Source: Drosophila persimilis (lineage: Eukaryota > Arthropoda > Insecta > Diptera > Drosophilidae). Taken from it: DNA of 64,000 nt. Positions 35,001 through 46,274 of the stretch are shown here, piece by piece. The translations under genes and the position numbers were made by a program. Where the stretch lies: NCBI RefSeq assembly GCF_003286085.1, contig NW_020825461.1, positions 1 to 64,000 of the forward strand, given 5' to 3'. Positions within the stretch are counted from its first letter, which is position 1. Every line of letters starts with the position of its first letter. The notes beneath the pieces were generated by a model that saw only the letters and a list, made by a program, of their open reading frames with translations, was not told the DNA's origin and did no database searches.

Positions 35001-37018
35001 TGCTGGTACGACTCGCTGAACAGTTCAGAAAAGCCAACCTGACTCTGAATATTAAGAAGAGTCAGTTCTGTGTCACCAGCGTAAATTATCTTGGATACGT
35101 CATCAGTAACGGAGGTATTTGCACTGATCCCTCCAAAGTAGCTTGCATAGTGAACTGGCCACCGCCAAGGAATCTAAAACAGGTTCGCGGCTTTCTTGGG
35201 GTCTGCGGCTGGTACCGTAGATTCATCCAGAATTTCTCTGAGCTATCCTGTCCTATCACCGAGCTTCTTTCTAACAAAAAGAAATTTATTTGGACCCCGG
35301 AAGCACAAGTCGCAATGGACTCTTTAAAAACCGTGTTGACTTCTGCTCCAGTGCTCGAAAACCCAGACTTCGAACAGAAATTTTTCCTCCACTGTGATGC
35401 AAGTGATTTTGGTATAGGAGCCGTGCTCGTGCAATTGGTGGATCTGCAGGAAAAGCCAATTGCGTTTATGTCAAAAAAAATAAGTCGTGCGCAACGTAAC
35501 TATAGCGTTACGGAGCGCGAGTGCTTGGCCGTAATTCTGGCCATCGAAAAGTTCCGTTGCTATCTGGAACTGCAGGAATTCGAAGTGGTTACTGATCATT
35601 CCAGTTTGTTGTGGCTAATGCGCCAGCAAAACGTGTCGGGGAGGTTAGCTCGATGGATTTTTAGATTGCAGCAATTTAAATTCTCGATATCGCACCGAAA
35701 AGGAAAAGATCACATTGTCCCCGATGCTCTTTCCCGATTACATGAACCTGAAGTATCCGCAGTAGTGATGAGTCCTGTGATAGATCTCGAATCCGATGCT
35801 TTTCAGGATGAGAGCTACCAACAGTTAAAAGAACAGTATCAGAAAAATTCCTCTCAACTGCCCGATCTGAAGATTAACGACCAATTTCTGTACATTCGAA
35901 CCGAACACGCAGATGGAAAGGCAGGGCAAGACAGTCGAAATTGGAAGTTATGGGTTCCCGAGCGATTGAAGACCGACGTTCTTAAACAAGCTCATGACAA
36001 TCCTACTTCCGCGCACGCCGGCATGCAAAAGACCATAGAAAAAGTTCGAAGAAGTCTGTTTTGGCCCGGCTTAGCTAAAGATGTTCGAGAGTATATTCGT
36101 AGTTGTGAGGTGTGCAAAGCATGCAAAGCTCCTAATTATACTCTGCGGCCACCCATGGGAAACCACATACCAACTTGTCGACCCTTTCAACGATTATACA
36201 TAGATCTGCTTGGACCTTATCCACGCAGCAAAAATGGACATGTTGGGTTGCTAATTGTTTTAGATCACTTCAGCAAATACCATTGGCTACACCCCCTGAA
36301 GAAATTTACTTCCGTAGTAATCCAAGAATTTCTGCTAAAGCATATCTTTCATGCATATGGGGTGCCTGAAACTATTGTTAGCGACAATGGAAAACAATTC
36401 AAAGCTACAGAATTCAACGCATTCTTGACACAGCTGGGAATTAAACATATGTACACGGCACTATACTCTCCCCAAAGTAATGCGGCGGAACGAGTAAATC
36501 GTTCATTGTTAGCTGCCGTGCGAGCATATCTTCAGCAGGATCAGACATACTGGGATCAGCATCTCTCAAGTATATCTTGTTCGCTGCGATCGTCACTACA
36601 TCAGTCCTTAGGTTGTTCACCATATCGAGCCCTGTTTGGCTTAGATATGCTCACTCATGGGACGGACTATAAGCTTCTGAAGGATTTAGACTTGCTGGAA
36701 GAACCCATTGTCCCGGTAGCTAGGTCAGACAATTTAGCTCTAATTCGAAAAGATATACAGGGCAATATTAAGAAAGCGTATGAGCGCAACGTGGCTCAAT
36801 ACAATTTACGAGCCAAGCCTGTGTCGTTCCGAGAAGGTCAGGAAGTATTTCACCGAAATTTTTCCTTGAGCAAATTCACGCAAAATTTTAATGCCAAATT
36901 GGCTCCTAAATTTCTGAAATGTCGCGTGCGGAAAAAACTGGGTAATTGTTTCTACCTCCTGGAAAATCTGCAGGGCCGAGAAATAGGAACCTTTCATGCG
37001 AAAGACATTCGATCCTGA
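32081..37018 (+). CDS. Gag-Pol polyprotein with N-terminal RING-H2 finger (Ty3/Gypsy type)
   Basis: A single frame of 1645 residues. Order: RING-H2 finger at residues 19-59 (C19, C22, C37, H39, H42, C45, C56, C59); a proline- and serine-rich linker; a retrotransposon Gag/capsid domain at about 275-440; two zinc-knuckle-like CxxC motifs at about 487-530; aspartic protease (LLDTGAS, about 656); reverse transcriptase (about 830-1010, FGYLDDL near 960); RNase H (about 1103-1220); HHCC zinc finger of integrase (about 1304-1350); and integrase core (YIDLLGP, VSDNGKQF, about 1370-1480). The start is the first ATG of the frame, directly before the RING, in an A-rich context. It makes cytoplasmic particles in which the RNA is copied; integrase then acts in the nucleus. 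Gag and Pol in one frame, without a frameshift signal, is a minority arrangement in the family. The RING is unexpected; see findings. Confidence 0.95.
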   Translation: MPLRHSPQQNNPLSSENFCGICCSEMSNTQPCFCTPCNHVFHKACLEEWFPHHDECPNCSRVCTLSQAKLVVGNCSPNKPQPEPTELPGPSGITTRSLAKALEVAQTPANGHFQPETGKISEGNGKNTQLSQIPTVGSVPVERTTRPTRSKRIRAPAKKQVPKIPPGRSSGPEVVCLSGLDASHSSNQTEAPSANVATHSSPWEAPNARTAPPSQGLDLDVLQQIIERTVARAISTLHIQPPASPQEVYARPNIPTPVSCINSMTSLRTAKTANIMQKWNVPFDGSTEGLGVEEFIYRVKTLTDETLDSDFLGLCKHLHILLVGKARDWYWRYHKQVDRIVWTEFCAALRQQYKDYRSEFMSKELIRARKQHVGEPFVAFHDAVAGLIDKFGIKMAEEELIEILKANLLPETRHKILYQSISSVGQLRRLVQMHENLVQELQKSDKSRPPVGRRSIHSLEESRPESDQEEYEDISVEAIQSSTAKRSCWNCEELGHVWENCMADRRIFCYGCGAPNVYKPQCQTCIRRASENRQKGASNNSKDAPKKPPLILPVDLEGDKKSLASSGEKRKETNTIVKRSCRFLPYPERIHKYLEVRNRIFNEKPHEAPKRIQRLRKYYDNVKNNRRLLVSAIINSPKDMRSYAEVSFLGRTEQGLLDTGASISCIGAEVAQTDFSSFSEYKLIKATAKTADGQSQQIMGVLNVIMRYRTIEKPMKLYIIPSLTQNLILGHDFWRSFSLAPDIIAAVEISSKDDEAAEPDPLRYPLTRQQNQQLEVVKQLFPNATEGLGRTALLKHHIDVGQAAPVKQRFYPVSPAVEKLLYAEVDRMLQLGVIEPSSSAWSSPMRLVLKPNKVRLCLDARRLNEVTRKDAYPLPSIDGIFARLPKANIITKLDLKDAYWQIELSEDSKALTAFTVPGRPLYQFKVMPFGLCNAPSTMCRLMDEIIPPDLRYCVFGYLDDLCIVSADFSSHLAVLVRLAEQFRKANLTLNIKKSQFCVTSVNYLGYVISNGGICTDPSKVACIVNWPPPRNLKQVRGFLGVCGWYRRFIQNFSELSCPITELLSNKKKFIWTPEAQVAMDSLKTVLTSAPVLENPDFEQKFFLHCDASDFGIGAVLVQLVDLQEKPIAFMSKKISRAQRNYSVTERECLAVILAIEKFRCYLELQEFEVVTDHSSLLWLMRQQNVSGRLARWIFRLQQFKFSISHRKGKDHIVPDALSRLHEPEVSAVVMSPVIDLESDAFQDESYQQLKEQYQKNSSQLPDLKINDQFLYIRTEHADGKAGQDSRNWKLWVPERLKTDVLKQAHDNPTSAHAGMQKTIEKVRRSLFWPGLAKDVREYIRSCEVCKACKAPNYTLRPPMGNHIPTCRPFQRLYIDLLGPYPRSKNGHVGLLIVLDHFSKYHWLHPLKKFTSVVIQEFLLKHIFHAYGVPETIVSDNGKQFKATEFNAFLTQLGIKHMYTALYSPQSNAAERVNRSLLAAVRAYLQQDQTYWDQHLSSISCSLRSSLHQSLGCSPYRALFGLDMLTHGTDYKLLKDLDLLEEPIVPVARSDNLALIRKDIQGNIKKAYERNVAQYNLRAKPVSFREGQEVFHRNFSLSKFTQNFNAKLAPKFLKCRVRKKLGNCFYLLENLQGREIGTFHAKDIRS

Positions 37019-37061
37019 TTCCCGCTAATATTCCGTCTAACGGTGGCATATTATCGGGTGG
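37019..37061 (+). other. Gap between the Gypsy-type coding frame and 3' LTR
   Basis: Only 43 bp, ending TATCGGGTGG just before the LTR. This short G-rich end may serve as the plus-strand primer, but a classic polypurine tract is not obvious. There is no room for an envelope gene. Confidence 0.6.
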
Positions 37062-39492
37062 TGTAACGGTTGCGGTTGGACAATACCGATTCAAAATAGG
37101 TTATCGCTATGGTGCTCGGATATCGCATGCAATAACCTTGGGCCAATTAGCGCTGCAGGGCATAGTATAGTTGGGGTGGGTGCAAGCAAGCTCGAGGTAG
37201 GGAACAGCTGAGCTGAGCTGCCGTAAGTGCTGTGCAGCGCATCGCAACGGAGCTTTCGAAGCCGAGCTTTAAGATCGGTAAGCTCGTATTTAAGCAGTGC
37301 AAAAGCCCCAGAACGTTCTCTTTTGAAAATTTGAATCTGTGCAGCCGGTGGCTATCTCCGCTTCGGTAAAAAAATATATAACTCAATCGACCACGTGTAA
37401 TCCCAAAATAAAAGAAAAGTAAGAAAGTACAACCCAAATAAGTGCCACAAAGACAATCCGAAAATAAATAAAACGGAACGGGAAAGTCCCACCCGGTGGG
37501 CGCGCCGCAAAAATCGGGCGACAATTAATAACCGTGCGCCGAGAAAACTGGCAAGAAAATACCCTGGCGAAAAGTGCATATTTGCCTCGCCTCGCCAGCA
37601 AGTGTTGTTCTTGGTGCAAACCCGTGCGTCCCACAACTCGGCCAGGAGAACCCAACACTCGTGTCTCCGTGGAAAAGCCCGGAAAAAACCGGTATGTAAA
37701 AGTGCCCTGTAGGGAAAATTTAGATTTTTTTCTGAGCCTCGTGGTTTTGGTTCTGTTTCGCCCATAGGGCCCTGGCCCCGAGCGGTAGCCACCCGGCTCT
37801 CCCAAAGTTCTGCCCCCACCCACACCAAACTCCCACCCTTGACGGGAGTACTCTTCGGAGTCGACCTTGGTGTGGGGCCGCGATTTTTTTCCCCCTTTTG
37901 GAGTCGTTGAAGCATCCACCTGCCCGGCGACATAACCTCCACCGGCCCTGACCCTTGCGCCATATCTAACGTACGCGCATAGAGGGCATCGAGGGCATCG
38001 TGATTACCCCCCCCTCCCTATGCGCCGCTAACTCGCTGTCTGCGACGGCCTAGAAGACGCCGCCACGGATCCGGACCGAGATTTTGTAGCATAGTGTAGT
38101 TTTAATTGTAATTTTTCTTGTTCTTTAAGCACTTATATTCTTTAACTCTGAGGTACAGTCCTACCTCGCTAGGCGTGAATGTGCCAGTTCCCAAAACGGA
38201 ATTTATTTTTGCGGGTTGGAGACTGAACGATGTAATCATAAAATAACAGACAAAAAAAAAAACCTTTTCATACCCCCCCCCCCCCCTATTTCCCAATCCC
38301 CCTCCGATTTGGGTACACACTAACCGGGTCTCCACAGCTCCACAACGAAAGGCGCCTTTCAGCGAGGGACCACTGTATGCAAGCCGTAAGTGACCCAATT
38401 TTAATTTTCTCCTTTGCGCCTGTCTTCGTTCCAATCTAAAACGCATGCGCAGCGGCCAGCCGCTGCTGATAAGAGAGCGCAACGCTTGCGTTCCCCACGC
38501 TCGAAGCTTTTCGGTCTCTTCGGTGCCAATGCTGCTAAGCTTGCATTGCTCGCATTCCCTGCATTATTTTAATGCATGGAAACGTAGCCAAGCAATACAC
38601 TAACCAACATAGAAAAAAAATCTCCTCAACCCAGAAAAAAAAATTAAATAAATTTATAATGTTAAATTAAATTTCGTTTTGGCTCACCATTGCTGATCGC
38701 TGGTATGACCCCTGCTGCTTTTGAATATTTTTTTTTATTTTAATTTTTTTTCCTTTATACATACCTAATTTACTTATTTTAATATCTTATATTATATTCC
38801 TATCTTATCTAATTATACTCCACCATTTATATATCCCTATAGCTATACAAATTTTTTTTAGGGATTAAGCCTCCTATTTTTTTTCCATTCCATTAAATTT
38901 TTTCTTGAGTTGCCTGCTGATTGTAGTGCAAGACTAGCGTTATGTTAAGAAGTGAAATTTGGTTTGTTAGTTTTGATTGAAGCAACATGTCGATGATGAA
39001 GTACCACGGAATATATTGAATTGTATTAGCAATGAACATGGAGTAGACTTATAATTTTCCTAGGGACAGGGTGACCTAATGGGGTAGGGTAAGAATATTA
39101 GGGATTTCCAGAACCTTCGCACCCCTGGAAATCATGGAAGGGTGGGTATAGAATCGTGTGGGTCGACTTCCATCGCAAGACCTCACGCCCGCGAGATTTT
39201 GGAACACGCCGACGAAAGCCCCTGGTACTTTCGGGTACGCCCTATGATTGTGCCGTGTAATGTCCGTTATGCTCGGAATAGGCATAGTGTTGTTTTCGGA
39301 GTTCGCTCCCTGTAGAGTCACGGGATTCTAACATTTTAAAGTTTATGTAGTAGGAGTCGAGACGCGGTCAAACGAACCCCCCCAAGTTACCGAATGAGCA
39401 CGGAACCAAAGAATCCCCACCGGCCGTGACCTCGACATCCCCTCCAATCCATCCCCTACTCACGTATAGAAATATATCGTGGAAATGTTACA
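37062..39492 (+). repeat. 3' LTR of the Gypsy-type element (2431 bp)
   Basis: Matches the 5' LTR apart from about three single-base differences and C-tract lengths (14 against 22 C at about 38273-38286, and 8 against 7 C near 38007). It ends GTTACA at the satellite boundary. Confidence 0.94.
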
Positions 39493-39496
39493 GGTG
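39493..39496. repeat. Target-site duplication, right, Gypsy-type element
   Basis: GGTG repeats 28620-28623, and the satellite resumes in phase as GGTGCGGTGGTTCAG. Confidence 0.88.
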
Positions 39497-42400
39497 CGGT
39501 GGTTCAGTATACATGCCAGTGCTGGATAGGGAAGGGTTCTATATAAGTGCAGGTGCCATATAGTTGCGGAGGTTTCACTTTTTTGGGGCTATATTGCCAT
39601 ATTGGTGCTTATGCCCAAGATGTGCGATCCTGCCACATTTCCTGGAACGTGGATGCTAATAGGTGCGGTGGTTCAGTATACATGCCAGTGCTGGATAGGG
39701 AAGGGTTCTATATAAGTGCAGGTGCCATATAGTTGCGGAGGTTCCACTTTTTTGGGGCTATATTGCCATATTGGTGCTTATGCCCAAAATATGCGATCCT
39801 GCCACATTTCCTGGAGCGTGGATGCTATATAGGTGCGGTGGTTCAGTATACATGCCAGTGCTGGATAGGGAAGGGTTCTATATAAGTGCAGGTGCCATAT
39901 AGTTGCGGAGGTTCCACTTTTTTGGGGCTATATTGCCATATTGGTGCTTATGCCCAAAATATGCGATCCTGCCACATTTCCTGGAGCGTGGATGCTATAT
40001 AGGTGCGGTGGTTCAATATACGTGCAAGTGCTGGATAGGGAAGGGTTCTATATAGGTGCGGTGGTTCAATATACATGCAAGTGCTGGATAGGGAAGGGTT
40101 CTATATAAGTGTAAGTGCCATATAGTTGCGGGGTTCAACTTTTTTTGGGCTATAGTGTCATATTGGTGCTAGTGCCCAAGATGTGCGATCCTGCCACATT
40201 TCCTGGAGCGTGGGTGCTATATAGGTGCGGTGGTTCAATATACGTGCAAGTGCTGGATAGGGAAGGGTTCTATATAGGTGCGGTGGTTCAATATACATGC
40301 AAGTGCTGGATACGGAAGGGTTCTATATAAGTGTAAGTGCCATATAGTTGCGGGGTTCAACTTTTTTTTTGGGCTATATTGCCAAACTGGTGCTTGTGCC
40401 CAAAATGTGCGACCGTGCCACATTTCCTGGAGCGTGGGTGCTATATAGGTGCGGTGGTTCAATATACGTGCAAGTGCTGGATAGGGAAGGTTTCTATATA
40501 AGTGCAGGTGCCATATAGCTGCGGAGGTTACACTTTTTTGGGGCTATAGTGTCATATTGGTTCTAGTGCCCAAGATGTGCGATCCTGCCACATTTCTTGG
40601 AGCGTGGATGTTATATAGGTGCGGTGGTTCAATATACATGCCAGTGCTGGATAGGGAAGGGTTCTTTATAAGTGCAGGTGCCATATAGTTGCGGAGGTTC
40701 CACTTTTTTGGGGCTATATTGCCATATTGGTACTTATGCCCAAAATATGCGATCCTGCCACATTTCCTGGAGCGTGGATGCTATATAGGTGCGGTGATTC
40801 AGTATACATGCCAGTGCTGGATAGGGAAGGGTTCTATATAAGTGCAGGTGCCATATAGTTGCGGAGGTTCCACTCTTTTGGGGCTATATTGCCATATTGG
40901 TGCTTATGCCCAAAATATGCAATTCTGTCACATTTCCTGGAGCGTGGATGCTATATAGGTGCGGTGGTTCAGTAAACATGCCAGTGCTGGATAGGGAAGG
41001 GTTCTATATAAGTGCAGGTGCCATATAGTTGCGGACGTTCCACTTTTTTGGGGCTATATTGCCATATTGGTGCTTATGCCCAAAATATGCGATCCTGCCA
41101 CATTTCCTGGAGCGTGGATGCTATATAGGTGCGGTGGTTCAGTATACATGCCAGTGCTGGATAGGGAAGAGTTCTATATAAGTGCAGGTGCCATATAGTT
41201 GCGGAGGTTTCACTTTTTTGGGGCTATATTGCCATATTGGTGCTTATGCCCAAGATGTGCGATCCTGCCACATTTCCTGGAACGTGGATGCTAATAGGTG
41301 GGGTGGTTCAGTATACATGCCAGTGCTGGATAGGGAAGGGTTCTATATAAGTGCAGGTGCCATATAGTTGCGGAGGTTCCACTTTTTTGGGGCTATATTG
41401 CCATATTGGTGCTTATGCCCAAAATATGCGATCCTGCCACATTTCCTGGAGCGTGGATGCTATATAGGTGCGGTGGTTCAGTATACATGCCAGTGCTGGA
41501 TAGGGAAGGGTTCTATATAAGTGCAGGTGCCATATAGTTGCGGAGGTTCCACTTTTTTGGGGCTATATTGCCATATTGGTGCTAGTGCCCAAGATGTGCG
41601 ATCCTGCCATATTTCCTGGAGCGTGGGTGCTATATAGGTGCGGTGGTTCAATATACGTGCAAGTGCTGGATAGGGAAGGGTTCTATATAGGTGCGGTGGT
41701 TCAATATACATGCAAGTGCTGGATACGGAAGGGTTCTATATAAGTGTAAGTGCCATATAGTTGCGGGGTTCAACTTTTTTTTTGGGCTATATTGCCAAAC
41801 TGGTGCTTGTGCCCAAAATGTGCGACCGTGCCACATTTCCTGGAGCGTGGGTGCTATATAGGTGCGGTGGTTCAATATACGTGCAAGTGCTGGATAGGGA
41901 AGGTTTCTATATAAGTGCAGGTGCCATATAGCTGCGGAGGTTACACTTTTTTGGGGCTATAGTGTCATATTGGTTCTAGTGCCCAAGATGTGCGATCCTG
42001 CCACATTTCTTGGAGCGTGGATGTTATATAGGTGCGGTGGTTCAATATACATGCCAGTGCTGGATAGGGAAGGGTTCTTTATAAGTGCAGGTGCCATATA
42101 GTTGCGGACGTTCCACTTTTTTGGGGCTATATTGCCATATTGGTGCTTATGCCCAAAATATGCGATCCTGCCACATTTCCTGGAGCGTGGATGCTATATA
42201 GGTGCGGTGGTTCAGTATACATGCCAGTGCTGGATAGGGAAGGGTTCTTTATAAGTGCAGGTGCCATATAGTTGCGGAGGTTCCACTTTTTTGGGGCTAT
42301 ATTGCCATATTGGTACTTATGCCCAAAATATGCGATCCTGCCACATTTCCTGGAGCGTGGATGCTATATAGGTGCGGTGATTCAGTATACATGCCAGTGC

Positions 42401-42950
42401 TGGATAGGGAAGGGTTCTATATAAGTGCAGGTGCCATATAGTTGCGGAGGTTCCACTTTTTTGGGGCTATATTGCCATATTGGTGCTAGTGCCCAAGATG
42501 TGCGATCCTGCCACATTTCCTGGAGCGTGGGTGCTATATAGGTGCGGTGGTTCAATATACGTGCAAGTGCTGGATAGGGAAGGGTTCTATATAGGTGCGG
42601 TGGTTCAATATACATGCAAGTGCTGGATACGGAAGGGTTCTATATAAGTGTAAGTGCCATATAGTTGCGGGGTTCAACTTTTTTTTTGGGCTATATTGCC
42701 AAACTGGTGCTTGTGCCCAAAATGTGCGACCGTGCCACATTTCCTGGAGCGTGGGTGCTATATAGGTGCGGTGGTTCAATATACGTGCAAGTGCTGGATA
42801 GGGAAGGTTTCTATATAAGTGCAGCTGCCATATAGCTGCGGAGGTTACACTTTTTTGGGGCTATAGTGTCATATTGGTTCTAGTGCCCAAGATGTGCGAT
42901 CCTGCCACATTTCTTGGAGCGTGGATGTTATATAGGTGCGGTGGTTCAAT
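39497..42950. repeat. Satellite block with alternating A and B islands
   Basis: Type B units alternate with short type A islands at about 40010-40650, 41575-42040 and 42475-42950. The last two islands are repeats of each other at an offset of 904 bp. The TTTCAC ... GGAACGTGGATGCTAATAGG unit occurs at 39547-39660 and again at 41182-41295. No gene. Confidence 0.92.
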
Positions 42951-45931
42951 ATACATGCCAGTGCTGGATAGGGAAGGGTTCTTTATAAGTGCAGGTGCCA
43001 TATAGTTGCGGAGGTTCCACTTTTTTGGGGCTATATTGCCATATTGGTACTTATGCCCAAAATATGCGATCCTGCCACATTTCCTGGAGCGTGGATGCTA
43101 TAAAGGTGCGGTGATTCAGTATACATGCCAGTGCTGGATAGGGAAGGATTCTATATAAGTGCAGGTGCCATATAGTTGCGGAGGTTCCACTCTTTTGGGG
43201 CTATATTGCCATATTGGTGCTTATGCCCAAAATATGCAATTCTGTCACATTTCCTGGAGCGTGGATGCTATATAGGTGCGGTGGTTCAGTAAACATGCCA
43301 GTGCTGGATAGGGAAGGGTTCTATATAAGTGCAGGTGCCATATAGTTGCGGACGTTCCACTTTTTTGGGGCTATATTGCCATATTGGTGCTTATGCCCAA
43401 AATATGCGATCCTGCCACATTTCCTGGAGCGTGGATGCTATATAGGTGCGGTGGTTCAGTATACATGCCAGTGCTGGATAGGGAAGGGTTCTTTATAAGT
43501 GCAGGTGCCATATAGTTGCGGAGGTTCCACTTTTTTGGGGCTATATTGCCATATTGGTACTTATGCCCAAAATATGCGATCCTGCCACATTTCCTGGAGC
43601 GTGGATGCTATATAGGTGCGGTGATTCAGTATACATGCCAGTGCTGGATAGGGAAGGGTTCTATATAAGTGCAGGTGCCATATAGTTGCGGAGGTTCCAC
43701 TCTTTTGGGGCTATATTGCCATATTGGTGCTTATGCCCAAAATATGCAATTCTGTCACATTTCCTGGAGCGTGGATGCTATATAGGTGCGGTGGTTCAGT
43801 AAACATGCCAGTGCTGGATAGGGAAGGGTTCTATATAAGTGCAGGTGCCATATAGTTGCGGAGGTTCCACTCTTTTGGGGCTATATTGCCATATTGGTGC
43901 TTATGCCCAAAATATGCAATCCTGTCACATTTCCTGGAGCGTGGATGCTATATAGGTGCGGTGGTTCAGTATACATGCCAGTGCTGGATGGGGAAGGGTT
44001 CTATATAAGTGCAGGTGCCATATAGTTGCGGAGGTTCCACTTTTTTGGGGCTATATTGCCATATTGGTGCTTATGCCCAAAATATGCGATCCTGCCACAT
44101 TTCCTGGAGCGTGGATGCTATATAGGTGCGGTGGTTCAGTATACATGCCAGTGCTGGATAGGGAAGGGTTCTTTATAAGTGCAGGTGCCATGTAGTTATG
44201 GAGGTTCCACTTTTTTGGGGCTATATTGCCATATTGGTGCTTATGCCCAAAATATGCGATCCTGCCACATTTCCTGGAGCGTGGATGCTATATAGGTGCG
44301 GTGATTCAGTATACATGCCAGTGCTGGATAGGGAAGGGTTCTATATAAGTGCAGGTGCCATATAGTTGCGGAGGTTCCACTCTTTTGGGGCTATATTGCC
44401 ATATTGGTTCTTATGCCCAAAATATGCAATTCTGTCACATTTCCTGGAGCGTGGATGCTATATAGGTGCGGTGGTTCAGTAAACATGCCAGTGCTGGATA
44501 GGGAAGGGTTCTATATAAGTGCAGGTGCCATATAGTTGCGGAGGTTCCACTTTTTTGGGTCTATATTGCCATATTGGTGCTTATGCCCAAAATATGCGAT
44601 CCTGCCACATTTCCTGGAGCGTGGATGCTATATAGGTGCGGTGGTTCAGTATACATGCCAGTACTGGATAGGGAAGGGTTCTATATAAGTGCAGGTGCCA
44701 TATAGTTGCGGAGGTTCCACTTTTTTATGGGCTAGAGTGCCATATTGGTGCTAGTGCCAAAGATGTGCGATCCTGTCACATTTCCTGGAGCGTGGGGGCT
44801 ATATAGGTGCGGTGGTTCAGTATAAATGCCAGTGCTGGATAGGGAAGGGTTCTATATAAGTGCAGGTGCCATATAGTTGCGGAGGTTCCACTTTTTTATG
44901 GGGTAGAGTGCCATATTGGTGCTAGTGCCAAAGATGTGCGATCCTGCCACATTTCCTGGAGCGTGGATGCTATATAGGTGCGGTGATTCAGTATACATGC
45001 CAGTGCTGGATAGGGAAGGGTTCTATATAAGTGCAGGTGCCATATAGTTGCGGAGGTTCCACTTTTTTGGGTCTATATTGCCATATTGGTGCTTATGCCC
45101 AAAATATGCGATCCTGCCACATTTCCTGGAGCGTGGATGCTATATAGGTGCGGTGGTTCAGTAAACATGCCAGTGCTGGATAGGGAAGGGTTCTATATAA
45201 GTGCAGGTGCCATATAGTTGCGGAGGTTCCACTTTTTTATGGGATAGAGTGCCATATTGGTGCTAGTGCCAAAGATGTGCGATCTTGTCACATTTCCTGG
45301 AGCGTGGGGGCTATATAGGTGCGGTGGTTCAGTATACATGCCAGTGCTGGATAGGGAAGGGTTCTATATAAGTGCAGGTGCCATATAGTTGCGGAGGTTC
45401 CACTTTTTTATGGGGTAGAGTGCCATATTGGTGCTAGTGCCAAAGATGTGCGATCCTGCCACATTTCCTGGAGCGTGGATGCTATATAGGTGCGGTGGTT
45501 CAGTATACATGCCAGTGCTGGATTGGGAAGGGTTCTTTATAAGTGCAGGTGCCATATAGTTATGGAGGTTCCACCCTTTTGGGGCTATATTGCCATATTG
45601 GTGCTTATGCCCAAAATATGCGATCCTGCCACATTTCCTGGAGCGTGGATGCTATATAGGTGCGGTGATTCAGTATACATGCCAGTGCTGGATAGGGAAG
45701 GGTTCTATATAAGTGCAGGTGCCATATAGTTGCGGAGGTTCCACTCTTTTGGGGCTATATTGCCATATTGGTGCTTATGCCCAAAATATGCAATTCTGTC
45801 ACATTTCCTGGAGCGTGGATGCTATATAGGTGCGGTGGTTCAGTAAAAATGCCAGTGCTGGATAGGGAAGGGTTCTATATAAGTGCAGGTGCCATATAGT
45901 TGCGGAGGTTCCACTTTTTTGGGTCTATATT
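42950..45931. repeat. Satellite block, type B monomers up to the BEL insertion
   Basis: A B-type run that includes close copies of units from 22.7 kb (CTGGATGGGGAAGG near 43985; CATGTAGTTATGG near 44189) and two B' dimers, at about 44719-45058 and 45232-45571. It ends at GTCTATATT before the duplicated target. Confidence 0.92.
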
Positions 45932-45936
45932 GCCAT
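45932..45936. repeat. Target-site duplication, left, BEL/Pao element
   Basis: GCCAT at 45932-45936 is repeated at 52274-52278. The empty satellite reads TATTGCCATATTGG. Confidence 0.92.
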
Positions 45937-46254
45937 TGTTGACGCCCCTTAATAGAATATAGGATTAAATTACTTAATAATGGTTAACAATTTGAAGATT
46001 TGAATTAATATGTAAATAGTACAAAAATTGTGAATTAATTTGAAGTTGGCGCGTTACATTATGTACGTATAAAGAAGCGCAATCGATAGTATCAATAGTA
46101 TCGAGCCAAAACGATCTGAATTATGATCACTAGATTTAAGAGATATATACGAAATAAACGAACGAGCAAGGAACTACATCGAGCGGATTAAGGAAGGTCT
46201 GAATTGTGTAGACGGATTCCATTGGAAAACTGTTGGAGGGACTTAGCTCGTACA
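45937..46254 (+). repeat. 5' LTR of the BEL/Pao element (318 bp)
   Basis: Begins TGTTGACGCCCC and ends TTAGCTCGTACA. It has a TATA box, TATAAAG, at 46069-46075 and a polyadenylation signal, AATAAA, at 46153-46158, in the order expected for U3 and R. Confidence 0.94.
46069..46075 (+). promoter_or_regulatory. Candidate TATA box in the BEL/Pao 5' LTR
   Basis: TATAAAG lies 84 bp upstream of the AATAAA of the same LTR; the 3' LTR has it at 52087-52093. Transcription would start about 25-30 bp downstream, near 46100. No experiment supports this; it is a consensus match. Confidence 0.5.
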
Positions 46255-46256
46255 TT

Positions 46257-46274
46257 TGGCGCCCGAGCAGGGAC
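46257..46274 (+). other. Primer-binding site of the BEL/Pao element
   Basis: TGGCGCCCGAGCAGGGAC matches the complement of tRNA-Lys(UUU) 3' end at 17 of 18 bases, as I recall that tRNA, and starts 2 bp after the LTR. Confidence 0.8.

Larger units (their letters stand above)
28624..39492 (+). mobile_element. Ty3/Gypsy-superfamily LTR retrotransposon, looks whole
   Basis: A 10869-bp element with direct LTRs of about 2.43 kb, termini TGTAAC...GTTACA, a 4-bp target-site duplication, a tRNA-Lys primer site and one 1645-codon Gag-Pol frame. Integrase follows RNase H, the Ty3/Gypsy order. No envelope-like frame is seen after pol. By eye the two LTRs differ at about three bases plus two C-tract lengths, so insertion is recent, plausibly 0.1 Myr or less at Drosophila rates (inference). 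The very long LTRs, size and tRNA-Lys primer recall the Ulysses/Osvaldo group of Drosophila. That placement is a suggestion only. I see no break in the coding frame. Confidence 0.95.

Noticed and set aside
37019-37061. Envelope-like gene in the Gypsy-type element
   Set aside because: Only 43 bp separate the pol end from the 3' LTR, so there is no room.
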